A stretch of DNA of 64,000 bases from Frankiales bacterium. GTDB taxonomy: Bacteria > Actinomycetota > Actinomycetes > JAFAQI01. The position numbers were made by a program, and so were the translations under genes. The stretch spans positions 37,742 through 101,741 of the forward strand of contig JAICXQ010000002.1 of the NCBI GenBank assembly GCA_025980325.1, given 5' to 3'. The notes under the pieces were generated by a model. It was not told the origin of the DNA, ran no database searches, and worked only from the letters and a program-made list of their open reading frames with translations. Position 1 is the first letter of the stretch, and each line of letters starts with the position of its first letter. Positions 1 through 7,833 of this stretch are shown piece after piece.

Positions 1-1
1 C

Positions 2-319
2 GACGACGACCTCGCCCGCTGGCTCCTTACGGCGCGCGGCGTCGTCTCGCTGTCGGCGCACGAGGCATTCGGTCTCGTCGCGGCCGAGGGCGTCGCGGCC
101 GGTGCCCGCGCGGTGCTGTCCGACATCCCCGCGCACCGCGAAGTCGCGACGATGCTCGACGCCGCGGCGACGGTGGTCGACGCCGGCGACCTCGACGCGG
201 TCCGCGCCGCCCTCGCCGACGCGTTGGCGGCACCGAACGAAGGAGCGCGCGCCGTACGCAGTTGGCGCGACGTCGCGGCCGACTACCTGGCCGTTTACGA
301 GCGGGCCGTCAGCCGCTGA
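2..319 (+). CDS. Glycosyltransferase family 4 (GT-B), C-terminal part only
   Basis: Only the last ~105 residues lie in the window; the open frame runs from base 2 without a start, so the gene is cut by the window edge. The visible part carries the nucleotide-sugar binding end of GT-B family 4 enzymes: a SAHEAFGLVAAEG-type E-x7-E motif followed by a GA-AVLSDIPAHRE segment and a terminal helical tail. It would transfer a sugar from a nucleotide donor to a glycan or lipid acceptor in the cytoplasm. Its stop overlaps the stop of the convergent glycoside hydrolase by 11 bp. Family assignment is firm; donor and acceptor cannot be read from this fragment. Confidence 0.8.
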   Translation, partial: DDDLARWLLTARGVVSLSAHEAFGLVAAEGVAAGARAVLSDIPAHREVATMLDAAATVVDAGDLDAVRAALADALAAPNEGARAVRSWRDVAADYLAVYERAVSR

Positions 320-1820
320 TCGTCGTGTCGTCGTAGCAGGCGCGGCCGCTTTCGTACGCCGCCTTCAGGTGCACCTGCACGGTGCCGGCACCGACCGGCG
401 CGGCGCCGCTGACCGTGAGCTGCTGCCAGGTGTTCGACCCGGTGGCGACCGCCGACTCGACCTGACCCAGATACACGCCGGTGCTGCTGAACCACGCCAG
501 CGCGACTCGCTCCGAACCCGTCGGCAGCAGCCGGTCGACGTACGTCGTCACCGTGAAGCGCTCGCCGCCGGTGAGCACCGGCAGCTTCTGCATCACGGAA
601 GGGACCGCTGCCGAATGACCGCTCGTCGCGCTGAAGCACACCGACTGCACACCGGTGCGGACGAGGTCGCCGGCAACCTGGCCGAGCCCGTCGGCTGCGT
701 CGTACGGCGTCCAGTCGCCGAGCCGGGCGCCGCCGTTGTTGGTCTCGCGTTCGAACCCGCCGTCGAGGTCGTTGTCGACGACGCCGCCGAAGCTCTCCTT
801 GACCACCGCGGCGGCCGGCTTCCAGGTGCCGTCGACGCGGCGCAGGCCGAAGTGGTACTCCGTCGGGTCGGGGTTGTTCGGGATGCCGGTCGCGGTGAAG
901 TCGGTGTAGGTCCACGGCGCCGCGGGCGGGACGCCGAGCGCGACGGTCGTGCGTTCGATCAGCCGGTAGAAGCGGGCCTGCGCCTCTTCGCCGGCGGCGC
1001 CGTCGGGGGTGGACAGACCGGCCTCGCCGACGAGGACCGGACGGCTGCCGGCGACCGATTGCGCGGCGCGGATCACGTCGGCAGCGCCGGACGCGTCGCC
1101 GTAGTAGTGCACGTCGACGACGTCGATCGACGATGACGGCAGGTCGCCGAGCAACGTCGCGATCCCCGCAGTGCCGGTGCTGCCGGCGACGGTCAGCGTC
1201 CGCGGCACGCCGGCCAGCACGGTCGACAGGTACGGCATGAGTGCCTGCGCCCAGGCGATCGCGCTCGCGTTGCCGATCGGGATCTCGTTCTGCAACTCCA
1301 CCAACGCGATCGTCGGATTGCCCGACTGACCGGCGAGCAGGCTGCGCAGCCAAGCTTCGGAGCCGGCCACGTCGGCGTACGAACTCCACCAGTCGAACAG
1401 GGTGAGTTGCACGCCGAGCCGGGCCGATCGCGCGGTCGAGAGCAGGTCGCGGAAGTTCGCGAGCATCGTCGGGTCGACGGTCGGGTAACCGAGCGCACTC
1501 GGTTGCACGATCACGCGGACCGCGTTGGCGCCGAGCGAGGCGATCGCCTGGAAGTCGGCGGCTGAGCGCGCGTGCGAGTAGTGCGTCCACATCAAGGTCC
1601 AGCCCGCGTCGGCCGGGTAGTAGTTCATCAGCCGCAGGTGACTCACCGGGATTCGTGCGTTCGCGGTGCTACCGAAGGTCGTCGACGACGGCGCCTGCAA
1701 CCTCAGATGTGACGCGGGAGCGGCGAGCGCCGCCGCGGTGCCGACCCCGCTGCCGACGACGACCGCGGCGGCAAGAAACGCGCGCAGGAGTCGTCGCCGT
1801 GGCAGTGCGGTCGGGCCCAC
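309..1820 (-). CDS. Secreted glycoside hydrolase, GH5-like (clan A) with C-terminal accessory domain
   Basis: 503 aa with a GTG start. The N-terminus has an arginine-rich RRRLLRAF stretch and a hydrophobic Ala/Val core ending near AAPAS, so it is exported by Sec or possibly Tat. The catalytic half looks like a (beta/alpha)8 clan A hydrolase: a VELQNEIP motif supplies the acid/base Glu and a later VLVGEAGLST supplies the nucleophile Glu. The last ~150 residues form a beta-rich module resembling a carbohydrate-binding domain. It is likely to cleave a beta-linked polysaccharide outside the cell. Neighbouring glycosyltransferase and nucleotidyltransferase genes suggest a link to surface glycan metabolism. 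Substrate unknown. Confidence 0.7.
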   Translation of the reverse strand: MGPTALPRRRLLRAFLAAAVVVGSGVGTAAALAAPASHLRLQAPSSTTFGSTANARIPVSHLRLMNYYPADAGWTLMWTHYSHARSAADFQAIASLGANAVRVIVQPSALGYPTVDPTMLANFRDLLSTARSARLGVQLTLFDWWSSYADVAGSEAWLRSLLAGQSGNPTIALVELQNEIPIGNASAIAWAQALMPYLSTVLAGVPRTLTVAGSTGTAGIATLLGDLPSSSIDVVDVHYYGDASGAADVIRAAQSVAGSRPVLVGEAGLSTPDGAAGEEAQARFYRLIERTTVALGVPPAAPWTYTDFTATGIPNNPDPTEYHFGLRRVDGTWKPAAAVVKESFGGVVDNDLDGGFERETNNGGARLGDWTPYDAADGLGQVAGDLVRTGVQSVCFSATSGHSAAVPSVMQKLPVLTGGERFTVTTYVDRLLPTGSERVALAWFSSTGVYLGQVESAVATGSNTWQQLTVSGAAPVGAGTVQVHLKAAYESGRACYDDTTISG

Positions 1821-1952
1821 GGGTCGTAGCTTCGGCTCGAACTGGCCCAGACTGACGCGAATCCGAGCGAAATGGCCAAATGACCAGTCGTTCTGACTAA
1901 CCCGCCGTAGTCACCGATAGCCTCGGCGCGTGCGCGGCGGGGTCGACCTTCG

Positions 1953-2687
1953 ATGATCGGCCTCGTCCTCGCAGCCGGTGCCGGCCGCCGGCTCGCACCG
2001 CTGACCGACGACCTGCCGAAGGCACTCGTCCCGGTTCGCGGCGACGCGGTCGGGATCCTCGACGTCACCGTCGCCCACTTCGCCACCGTCGGGTTGACCC
2101 GGATCGCGATCGTCACCGGTCACGCCGCGCATCGAGTCGCGGTCCGCGTCGCCGGCTGGGAGCAACAGCACGGCGTGACGATCGAGTTGGTGCACAACGA
2201 CCACGCCCTGGACTGGAACAACGCGTATTCGCTGTGGTGCGCCCGCGAGCACTTCGCCGGTGGCGCGTTGTTGTGTAACGGCGACACGTTGCATCCGGTC
2301 GCGGTGCAACGGCAACTGCTCGACGTGCCGGGCGACACGGTGTGCCTCGCGATCGACCGGCACAAGACGCTGGGCGAGGAGGAGATGAAGGTCCGGCTCG
2401 ACGACCAGGGGCGCTTGCTGCGGATCAACAAGGGTCTCGATCCTGGCTCCGCCGACGGCGAGTACATCGGCGTCACGTTGATCCCGAGCGCCGCCGCAAA
2501 GGCGCTGACGGCTGCGCTCGAAACCACGTGGCGCCGCGACCCACAGCTCTATTACGAGGACGCGTACCAGGAGTTGGTGGACACCCGCGTCGACGTCACG
2601 TCGGTCGACATCGGGATCACCGAGTGGACCGAAGTCGACGACCATCGCGATCTGGCGCGAGCGCGGGAGATCGCATGCCGTTACTGA
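1953..2687 (+). CDS. Nucleotidyltransferase (LicC/inositol-P cytidylyltransferase-like)
   Basis: 244 aa with an ATG start. The N-terminal LVLAAGAGRRLAPLT and a following PKALVPV are the nucleotide-binding signature of the NTP-transferase superfamily (G-x-G-x-R and PK). NGDTLH fits the metal-binding Asp, and DWNNAYSLW and EEEMKV...GEYIGV resemble the phosphocholine/inositol-phosphate cytidylyltransferase branch rather than dTDP-glucose synthases. It would activate a polyol phosphate with CTP or another NTP. The 3' end overlaps the next gene by 13 bp, so the two are translated together; that partner makes glycerol-1-phosphate, which suggests, but does not prove, that glycerol-1-phosphate is the substrate. 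Confidence 0.7.
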   Translation: MIGLVLAAGAGRRLAPLTDDLPKALVPVRGDAVGILDVTVAHFATVGLTRIAIVTGHAAHRVAVRVAGWEQQHGVTIELVHNDHALDWNNAYSLWCAREHFAGGALLCNGDTLHPVAVQRQLLDVPGDTVCLAIDRHKTLGEEEMKVRLDDQGRLLRINKGLDPGSADGEYIGVTLIPSAAAKALTAALETTWRRDPQLYYEDAYQELVDTRVDVTSVDIGITEWTEVDDHRDLARAREIACRY

Positions 2688-3736
2688 CGCGGATGGTCGG
2701 CGTACCGCTGCTGGTCGACATCCGGCCGGGCGCGGTGGCCGCGCTCGCGCCACTGCTCGCGGACCATCGCATCTCCTCGGGCGGCCGGGTCGCCGTCGTC
2801 GTCGGACCGGGTCAAGGCGAGGCGATCGCGACATCGCTCGGCGAAGCACTCCCCGACGCGTCGGTCATGCGGGTCGAAGGCGGAACGATCGACGCCGCGC
2901 AATCGCTCGCCGCGCAACTGCGGACCGACTTCTACGACGCCGTCGTCGGCATCGGCGGCGGCCGGCTGCTCGACACGGTGAAGTGGTCCGCGACGCTCAC
3001 CGGCCTGCCGATGGTCGCGGTCGCGACGAACCTCGCGCACGACGGCATCGCGTCTCCCGTCGCATCGCTCGCGCATGACGGGCGCAAGGGTTCGTACGGC
3101 GTGCAGATGCCGGTGGCGGTCGTCGTCGACCTCGACTACGTGCGGCAGTCGCCGGTGCGGATGCGCCGCAGCGGGATCGGCGACGCGGTCAGCAACCTGT
3201 CCGCGATCGCCGACTGGGAGCTGGCGAGTCGCGAACGCGGCGAGTCCGTGGACGGCATCGCGGTGACGCTCGCCCGTACCGCCGCGCTCGCGGTGCTTGC
3301 GCATCCGGGCACCGTCGACGACGACGAGTTTCTGGTCACACTCGCCGAAGGCTTGGTGCTGTCCGGTCTCGCGATGGCGGTCGCGGGCAACAGCCGGCCG
3401 TGCAGTGGCGGCGACCACGAGATCCTGCACGCGATCGATCACCTGTATCCGGGCACGGCGAATCACGGCGAGCTGGCCGGCGTCGGCGCGCTGTACTGCA
3501 CGTGGTTGCGCGATGCGGACGGCGACGCGGCGACGCGACTGCGCGACTGCCTCGCCCGGCACGAGTTGCCCCGCGCGCCGGCCGACCTCGACCTGTCGGT
3601 CGAGCAGTTCGCCGCGGCGGTCTCACATGCCCCGGCGACGCGCCCTGATCGCTACACGATCCTCGAACATCTCGACCTCGGCGAGCCCGACGTCCTCGAC
3701 CGCGTCGACGCCTTCGCACAGTGGGCGCGCGGCTGA
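2675..3736 (+). CDS. sn-glycerol-1-phosphate dehydrogenase (AraM/EgsA-like)
   Basis: 353 aa, ATG start inside the end of the nucleotidyltransferase gene. It belongs to the metal-dependent group III dehydrogenases. There is a Rossmann-like N-terminal half with IGGGRLLDTVKW. NLAHDGIASPVAS corresponds to the THDGIASP motif of archaeal G1P dehydrogenase and bacterial AraM. A C-terminal helical domain carries candidate metal ligands in GGDHEILHAIDH and NHGELAGVG. The family reduces dihydroxyacetone phosphate to sn-glycerol-1-phosphate using NAD(P)H. In bacteria this enantiomer is unusual and is used for special lipids or polyol-phosphate decorations. Length is normal for the family. Confidence 0.8.
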   Translation: MPLLTRMVGVPLLVDIRPGAVAALAPLLADHRISSGGRVAVVVGPGQGEAIATSLGEALPDASVMRVEGGTIDAAQSLAAQLRTDFYDAVVGIGGGRLLDTVKWSATLTGLPMVAVATNLAHDGIASPVASLAHDGRKGSYGVQMPVAVVVDLDYVRQSPVRMRRSGIGDAVSNLSAIADWELASRERGESVDGIAVTLARTAALAVLAHPGTVDDDEFLVTLAEGLVLSGLAMAVAGNSRPCSGGDHEILHAIDHLYPGTANHGELAGVGALYCTWLRDADGDAATRLRDCLARHELPRAPADLDLSVEQFAAAVSHAPATRPDRYTILEHLDLGEPDVLDRVDAFAQWARG

Positions 3737-3917
3737 TCGCCCGCCGTCTCGCCCCAACCGTCCCGAATTCGACCGGAACGAAACGGGTCCGAGTAGTCCG
3801 CGCACTCCGGATAACTCAGCGCTAAGTAGGGATTTTGGGCCATAGACCTCGCGGGCCACATGGAGCAGCGTGAAGGCCGCAGATCGCAATGCCCATTGCG
3901 TCAGGGAGGGCGGCGTC

Positions 3918-4748
3918 ATGGACGCACCCAGCAAGGTCAGACGAGGACATCGAGCCGCGGTCATGTTGCTCGGCACGGGGGTGGCGTCGTTCGTATTCGC
4001 CGGCATCGTGGCGGCCGCGCCGGCAAGCGCTACGAAAGGCGGTGGCGGCAACGGCGGCGGCTCGTCCGCTGCTCCACCGGGCAACAACGCAACGATCAAA
4101 ATCAACAACGTCCCGGTCGACAACGTCGACAACCAGCCGCACATCACCTGCCCGTTCCGGCTCTCGCTCTACAACTTCGACTCCGGAGCCGGCGTGAGCA
4201 ACTCCGCGACGGTCACCTTCGTCGCGCAACCGCCGAGCGGACAGAACCTCGTGCTGCCGCCGTCGATCGGCGACTCGACGTTCACGTTCCCGGGCCCGAA
4301 CGCCTTCCAGGACTACTCGTTCGACGCGCTCGCGCTGCAAGCCGCGCTGTTCAAGCAGCCGCAGCAGGGTTACCACGTCAAGGTCACGGTGAAGGTGACG
4401 TCGACCGGCGTGACGCACGGCAAGGGCAAGGGCAACGGCAACACCACCAAGGTGACCACGAAGCACAAGGTCTTCTGGTTGACCTGCGATCCCGGCGCGG
4501 TAGTCACGCCGACGCCGACGCCGACGCCAACCCCGACGATCTCACCGACGATCACCGTGCTCGGCGAGAAGCACACCCGCAAGCCGCCGACGACTCACGT
4601 CTTGGGCCTCAAGGTCACCCGGTTGCCGTTCACCGGCATCTCCAGCCGCGCGCTGGCGGTGTACGGGCTGGCGACGGTGGGCTTCGTCTTCAGCGGAACC
4701 GGTCTGCTGATGTTTGCGAGACGACCGAGAGCCCAGTTCCTACGATAG
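3918..4748 (+). CDS. LPXTG-type cell-wall anchored protein, Pro-Thr-rich stalk
   Basis: 276 aa. I chose the ATG at 3918 because GGGAGG lies about 10 bases upstream; the ORF track start (3870) adds 16 residues without such a site. There is a signal peptide (basic start, hydrophobic core, APASA cleavage), a Gly/Asn-rich segment, a beta-rich domain of ~130 residues, a TPTPTPTPT stretch, and a C-terminal sorting signal: LPFTG, a membrane segment, then RRPRAQ. It should be covalently attached to peptidoglycan by a sortase; no sortase gene is in the window. Six bases separate it from the L,D-transpeptidase gene, so the two are probably co-transcribed. The ligand or structural role of the domain is unknown. 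Confidence 0.7.
   Translation: MDAPSKVRRGHRAAVMLLGTGVASFVFAGIVAAAPASATKGGGGNGGGSSAAPPGNNATIKINNVPVDNVDNQPHITCPFRLSLYNFDSGAGVSNSATVTFVAQPPSGQNLVLPPSIGDSTFTFPGPNAFQDYSFDALALQAALFKQPQQGYHVKVTVKVTSTGVTHGKGKGNGNTTKVTTKHKVFWLTCDPGAVVTPTPTPTPTPTISPTITVLGEKHTRKPPTTHVLGLKVTRLPFTGISSRALAVYGLATVGFVFSGTGLLMFARRPRAQFLR
4507..4538 (+). repeat. (CCGACG)n tract encoding a Thr-Pro stalk
   Basis: A short hexanucleotide-type repeat inside the LPXTG protein gene, read as alternating Thr and Pro. It probably forms an extended spacer lifting the outer domain through the wall. Slippage here would change stalk length in steps of two residues without a frameshift. Confidence 0.7.
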
Positions 4749-4754
4749 GGAAAC

Positions 4755-5543
4755 ATGCGTGACCCGATCGCGACGCCAAGGCACCGACGCCTGGCGTCGC
4801 GGTCGTGTCTGCTCCTTGTGTTGCTGACCGCTGCCGCCGGCTGTGCAGCGCACGCCGCGTCGCTGCCCCGCGAGCCCGCGGCGACAGCGCACCCGACCCC
4901 TACTCCGACGCCGACGCCGACGCCGAGCGGTTGGCAACTGTCGCCCGGCGAGAGCCTGATCGCCGTCGCCAAGCACGCGGCGATCGACGTACGGACCCGG
5001 CCCGGCGGCCCGGTGCGATGGCACCTGCGCAATCCCAACGCAAGCGGTGCGCCAGTGATCTTTCTCGTCCTGGCGCAACGCGGCGACGGCTGGAACGTCG
5101 GAGTCCCGGCCCGGCCGAACGGCGCGGTCGGGTGGCTGCGCGACAGCGACGTCGACCTCCAGATCGATCCGTACGAGCTGCGCGCGTCACTCGGCCGGCA
5201 CACGCTGTCGGTGTACAAGGAGGGCCGGCGCATTGACGTGTTCCGGATCGGCGTCGGCCGCCCGAGCGCGCCCACGCCGACCGGGACGTTCTACCTGACC
5301 GAGCTGCTCGAGGCGGCGAACCCGAACACGCCGTACGGCCCGTTCGCCTACGGGACGTCGGCGTTCTCGGACGTCTTCAGCGAGTTCGAGGGCGGACCGG
5401 GACAGATCGGCGTGCACGGCACCAACGATCCGTCGAGCATCGGCCGCAACGTCTCGCACGGCTGCATCCGGTTGGGAACGAAAGACATCCGCGCGCTGGC
5501 GCACATGGTTCCGGCCGGCACGCCGCTGACCATCTCGCCGTAA
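4755..5543 (+). CDS. L,D-transpeptidase lipoprotein (YkuD family)
   Basis: 262 aa, ATG start. LTAAAGC is a lipobox, so the protein is a lipoprotein anchored outside the membrane. A TPTPTPTPT linker similar to that of the upstream LPXTG protein follows, then an SH3-like region and the catalytic YkuD domain with IGVHGTND and the active-site SHGCIRL (His and Cys). Such enzymes form 3-3 cross-links in peptidoglycan or attach proteins to it. Position right behind an LPXTG protein suggests a shared wall-anchoring or wall-remodelling task. The YkuD assignment is firm; the actual acceptor is not known. Confidence 0.88.
   Translation: MRDPIATPRHRRLASRSCLLLVLLTAAAGCAAHAASLPREPAATAHPTPTPTPTPTPSGWQLSPGESLIAVAKHAAIDVRTRPGGPVRWHLRNPNASGAPVIFLVLAQRGDGWNVGVPARPNGAVGWLRDSDVDLQIDPYELRASLGRHTLSVYKEGRRIDVFRIGVGRPSAPTPTGTFYLTELLEAANPNTPYGPFAYGTSAFSDVFSEFEGGPGQIGVHGTNDPSSIGRNVSHGCIRLGTKDIRALAHMVPAGTPLTISP
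4891..4927 (+). repeat. Second Pro-Thr coding repeat (lipoprotein linker)
   Basis: CCGACG-type repeat in the L,D-transpeptidase gene, giving alternating Thr-Pro residues right after the lipobox region. It matches the stalk repeat of the preceding gene in base sequence and in coding phase. Confidence 0.65.
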
Positions 5544-5556
5544 CCTGCACCCGGCC

Positions 5557-5608
5557 ACTTGTCAGCACGTCGGGTCGCTATCGAGCCGCGCACCTGCTGC
5601 TGACAAGT
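5557..5608. terminator. Long-loop inverted repeat between convergent genes
   Basis: ACTTGTCAGCA at 5557-5567 is repeated as its exact reverse complement TGCTGACAAGT at 5598-5608, with a 30-base spacer. It sits between the ends of the L,D-transpeptidase gene (+) and a small gene (-), so a bidirectional terminator is plausible. There is no U-tract and the loop is long, so a protein-binding dyad is an alternative. Confidence 0.4.
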
Positions 5609-5617
5609 CCGGACGTT

Positions 5618-5824
5618 CTAGCTCTCCTCGCCCGCAGATCGCCCGTAGTGTCGCAACACGTCGTCGTCGAAGTCCGCCCGCGAGATCGGGCGGATCCTGT
5701 TCAGCAACTCGAACGCGTCGTCGAAGCGTTGCTGTGATTCGGGCAGGTCGTCCTTCTCGAAACCGACGACCTGATCCTGGCGCTCGACCGGTCCGGAGTC
5801 GGTCACGATCTCCTTGAACTCCAC
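5618..5824 (-). CDS. Small acidic protein of unknown function
   Basis: 68 aa from a GTG start, preceded by an AGGAGAAGG-like ribosome site. It is rich in Asp, Glu and Arg, with no membrane segment or cysteine. It lies 18 bp behind the membrane-anchored GAF-like protein gene on the same strand and is probably co-transcribed with it and with cytidine deaminase. I do not recognise the family. The codon pattern and consistent spacing support a real gene. Confidence 0.55.
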   Translation of the reverse strand: MEFKEIVTDSGPVERQDQVVGFEKDDLPESQQRFDDAFELLNRIRPISRADFDDDVLRHYGRSAGEES

Positions 5825-5842
5825 GATCTACTCACCTTCTCC

Positions 5843-6565
5843 TTAGAGGTCGAGCGTCTTCGCGATGAGGTTTGCGAACCTCGGCAGATGTCCGATCGCG
5901 TCTGCCAATCGGTCGGCGGTCGGCGTCTCACGTAGGCCGTCGACATTGAGCACGAGCTTCGCGGCCGTGCCGTCCGAGGCGAACACCGGCGCGGAGAGGA
6001 TCCATCGCAGTTCCGGGTTCACCTTCTCCAGTTCGGCATTGTCACCGATGTCGTTGCGGCCCCAACCGTCCTTCCAGATCGCGCGGTTGAGATTGCGGCT
6101 CGCGAACGCCGTCCCCGCGCTGCCGGAGCCGATGTCCATCCGAATGGTCCGTTCGCTCTCGTCGTTCATCTGGAACCACAGGTCCGCCACCATGCCGATG
6201 CGATTCGTGCCGGGCACCTGCGCGAACAGGTTGGCCCGGACGAGGCCGGCCGGCACGTCGACGATGTTGGCGACTTCGTTGGCGACCCCCGGTAGCGCGG
6301 CGTCGAACACCAATCGCTGACCGTCGTCGAGCGAGGCGGCAAGTTTCGCCGGATCGAGACGCACCTTTCGCCGCCGCCGCGTCCCGTCGTTGCGCACGGA
6401 GTACCACAGCATGGCCCCGAAGACGAGGAGGATCGCGCCGACCGCGATAAGGCCGAGACCGACGTGGTTGTTCGTGCTCTTGGTCGCGATCCCGGCGATG
6501 GCGCTAACCACACCGCCCGCGAGGCCGAAGATGCCGGCGTTCTTCTTTCCCGACTTACTCGGCAT
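5843..6565 (-). CDS. Membrane-anchored protein with GAF-like C-terminal domain
   Basis: 240 aa, ATG start. Two hydrophobic helices near residues 12-30 and 36-55 are followed by an Arg-rich turn and a ~170-residue soluble domain. That domain has features of a GAF sensor: an alternating strand/helix pattern, a TAFASRNLNRAIW segment, and SAPVFASDGTAAKLVLNVDG, which is typical of GAF domains. It would sense a small molecule or bind a partner at the inner face of the membrane; no output domain is attached. Its start overlaps the end of the cytidine deaminase gene by 11 bp. The GAF call is by pattern only. Confidence 0.55.
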   Translation of the reverse strand: MPSKSGKKNAGIFGLAGGVVSAIAGIATKSTNNHVGLGLIAVGAILLVFGAMLWYSVRNDGTRRRRKVRLDPAKLAASLDDGQRLVFDAALPGVANEVANIVDVPAGLVRANLFAQVPGTNRIGMVADLWFQMNDESERTIRMDIGSGSAGTAFASRNLNRAIWKDGWGRNDIGDNAELEKVNPELRWILSAPVFASDGTAAKLVLNVDGLRETPTADRLADAIGHLPRFANLIAKTLDL

Positions 6566-6980
6566 CGTCTCCGGCCCCCTTGGGAAAGACGAACGCGTCC
6601 GGGAGCAGGTCGCGAGCCGATCGCTCCTCGACCCCGGCGGGTGATCGGAACACGACGACCATGTCCGGGTTGAACTCGAGCATCACTTGCCGGCAGGCGC
6701 CGCACGGCGAGATGGGAACTCCGCTTTCCAGCGCCACCGCCAGCACCACCGGTCGTACGTCCTTGCCGAACTCGGCGACGGCGCGGAAGATCGCATTCCG
6801 CTCGGCGCACATCGTCAGCCCGTACGAGCTGTTCTCGACGTTGCAGCCGGTCACCAGCCGATCGTCCGCGGTGACGAGGGCCGCACCCACGTGGTAGTTC
6901 GAGTACGGCGCGTACGCATGCCCGGCCGCCTTCGTCGCGTCGTCGAGCAGCTGCTGAGCCCGGGCGTTGGGTGAAGCCAT
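6555..6980 (-). CDS. cdd: Cytidine deaminase
   Basis: 141 aa from ATG 6980, which has GGAGG six bases upstream; an in-frame GTG at 6983 is the track start. The zinc-dependent deaminase signature is complete: NVENSSYGLTMCAERNA gives the catalytic Cys-Ala-Glu and PCGACRQ gives the two further zinc cysteines. It deaminates cytidine and deoxycytidine to uridine forms in pyrimidine salvage. The length equals the small homotetrameric bacterial type. It leads a minus-strand run with the GAF-like membrane protein and a small acidic protein, which have no obvious metabolic link. Confidence 0.93.
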   Translation of the reverse strand: MASPNARAQQLLDDATKAAGHAYAPYSNYHVGAALVTADDRLVTGCNVENSSYGLTMCAERNAIFRAVAEFGKDVRPVVLAVALESGVPISPCGACRQVMLEFNPDMVVVFRSPAGVEERSARDLLPDAFVFPKGAGDDAE

Positions 6981-7021
6981 CACGACCCTCCAGGATGCGC
7001 GATCGCGAGTCTAGCGACGGG

Positions 7022-7645
7022 CTACGGCACGGACGGCGATGTCGCGCGCGAGCGCAACTCGACGATCCCGAGGATCGCCGCGCCGACGGCGATGACTGCC
7101 GCCGCCACCGAGTCGGCCGCGTCGAGGCCGGCATCTGTCAGTCCAAGTCCGGCGAGTGCGAGCAGCGCCGTCGTCGCGCCGACGACGGTGATGTGCGCGT
7201 CGACTCGTAATGCATGGCTCGGTACCCGCGGCGCCACGTGGTACTTGCGGGCCGCGATGAGTGGAAGCGCCAGCACCGACACCGCCGCGATCGCGAGGCT
7301 CGCCGGCGTCGGCGCGGCGGCCGCACCGGTGGCGAACCGGATCGCAGCGGCCACCGCCAAGCCGAGCGCCAACACGATCAGCGCCAGCGCGGCGACGAGA
7401 TGGGCCACGCGTTCGGCGGCCGGGTGCTCGTCGTGACGGCGGAACCGCCAGACCAGGACGACGGACGACGTCAAGTCGATCAGGACGCTGACGCCGGAGC
7501 CGGTAAGCGACAGGGATCGGGCCAGGACTCCCGCCACGATCGACGCGGAGCCGGCGGCCGCGCTCCACCCGATCGACGTCCACGTGATCCGCAGCGCGGC
7601 GCGAACCGGCCCGGTTCGTTCGCTCCGCGAGTCCCGCAAGGCCAA
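7022..7645 (-). CDS. Cation-diffusion-facilitator-like membrane protein
   Basis: 207 aa with about six predicted membrane helices. Segments SGVSVLIDLTSS and LRVDAHITVVGATT...LDAADSVAAAVIAV resemble the transmembrane domain of CDF metal exporters. The usual HxxxD metal site of helix 5 reads His-x3-Val here, and the cytoplasmic C-terminal domain is absent. It may therefore be a divergent or non-transporting member. The track start is TTG at 7645; the true start is uncertain because no strong ribosome site is evident. It is a single gene divergent from the large membrane protein gene. Confidence 0.5.
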   Translation of the reverse strand: MALRDSRSERTGPVRAALRITWTSIGWSAAAGSASIVAGVLARSLSLTGSGVSVLIDLTSSVVLVWRFRRHDEHPAAERVAHLVAALALIVLALGLAVAAAIRFATGAAAAPTPASLAIAAVSVLALPLIAARKYHVAPRVPSHALRVDAHITVVGATTALLALAGLGLTDAGLDAADSVAAAVIAVGAAILGIVELRSRATSPSVP

Positions 7646-7833
7646 CCCCGTCTCTCGGCGCGCACCCGCGGCATCCTCGTTCCCGCACCCGACCCACCAG
7701 CGACATGAATCATGCTCCAGGACGCGGCGGTCCGTGCCGGGGCATCGCCGTCGACGCCGCCGTTACCGCTCTGGCCGTTCGGCAGACATGAGTGGGCCGG
7801 TTGCGAAACACTCGTTGCCGGAAGGCATCGGTG

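Noticed and set aside
295-1590. Long Arg/Pro-rich ORFs opposite or within real genes (here over the glycoside hydrolase)
   Set aside because: GC-rich shadow frames with Arg, Pro, Ala and Gly runs and no domain. The same applies to most large ORFs in the track, for example 15052-17370 (-), 27723-29489 (+), 36962-38683 (+), 50196-52994 (+) and 53888-56143 (+).
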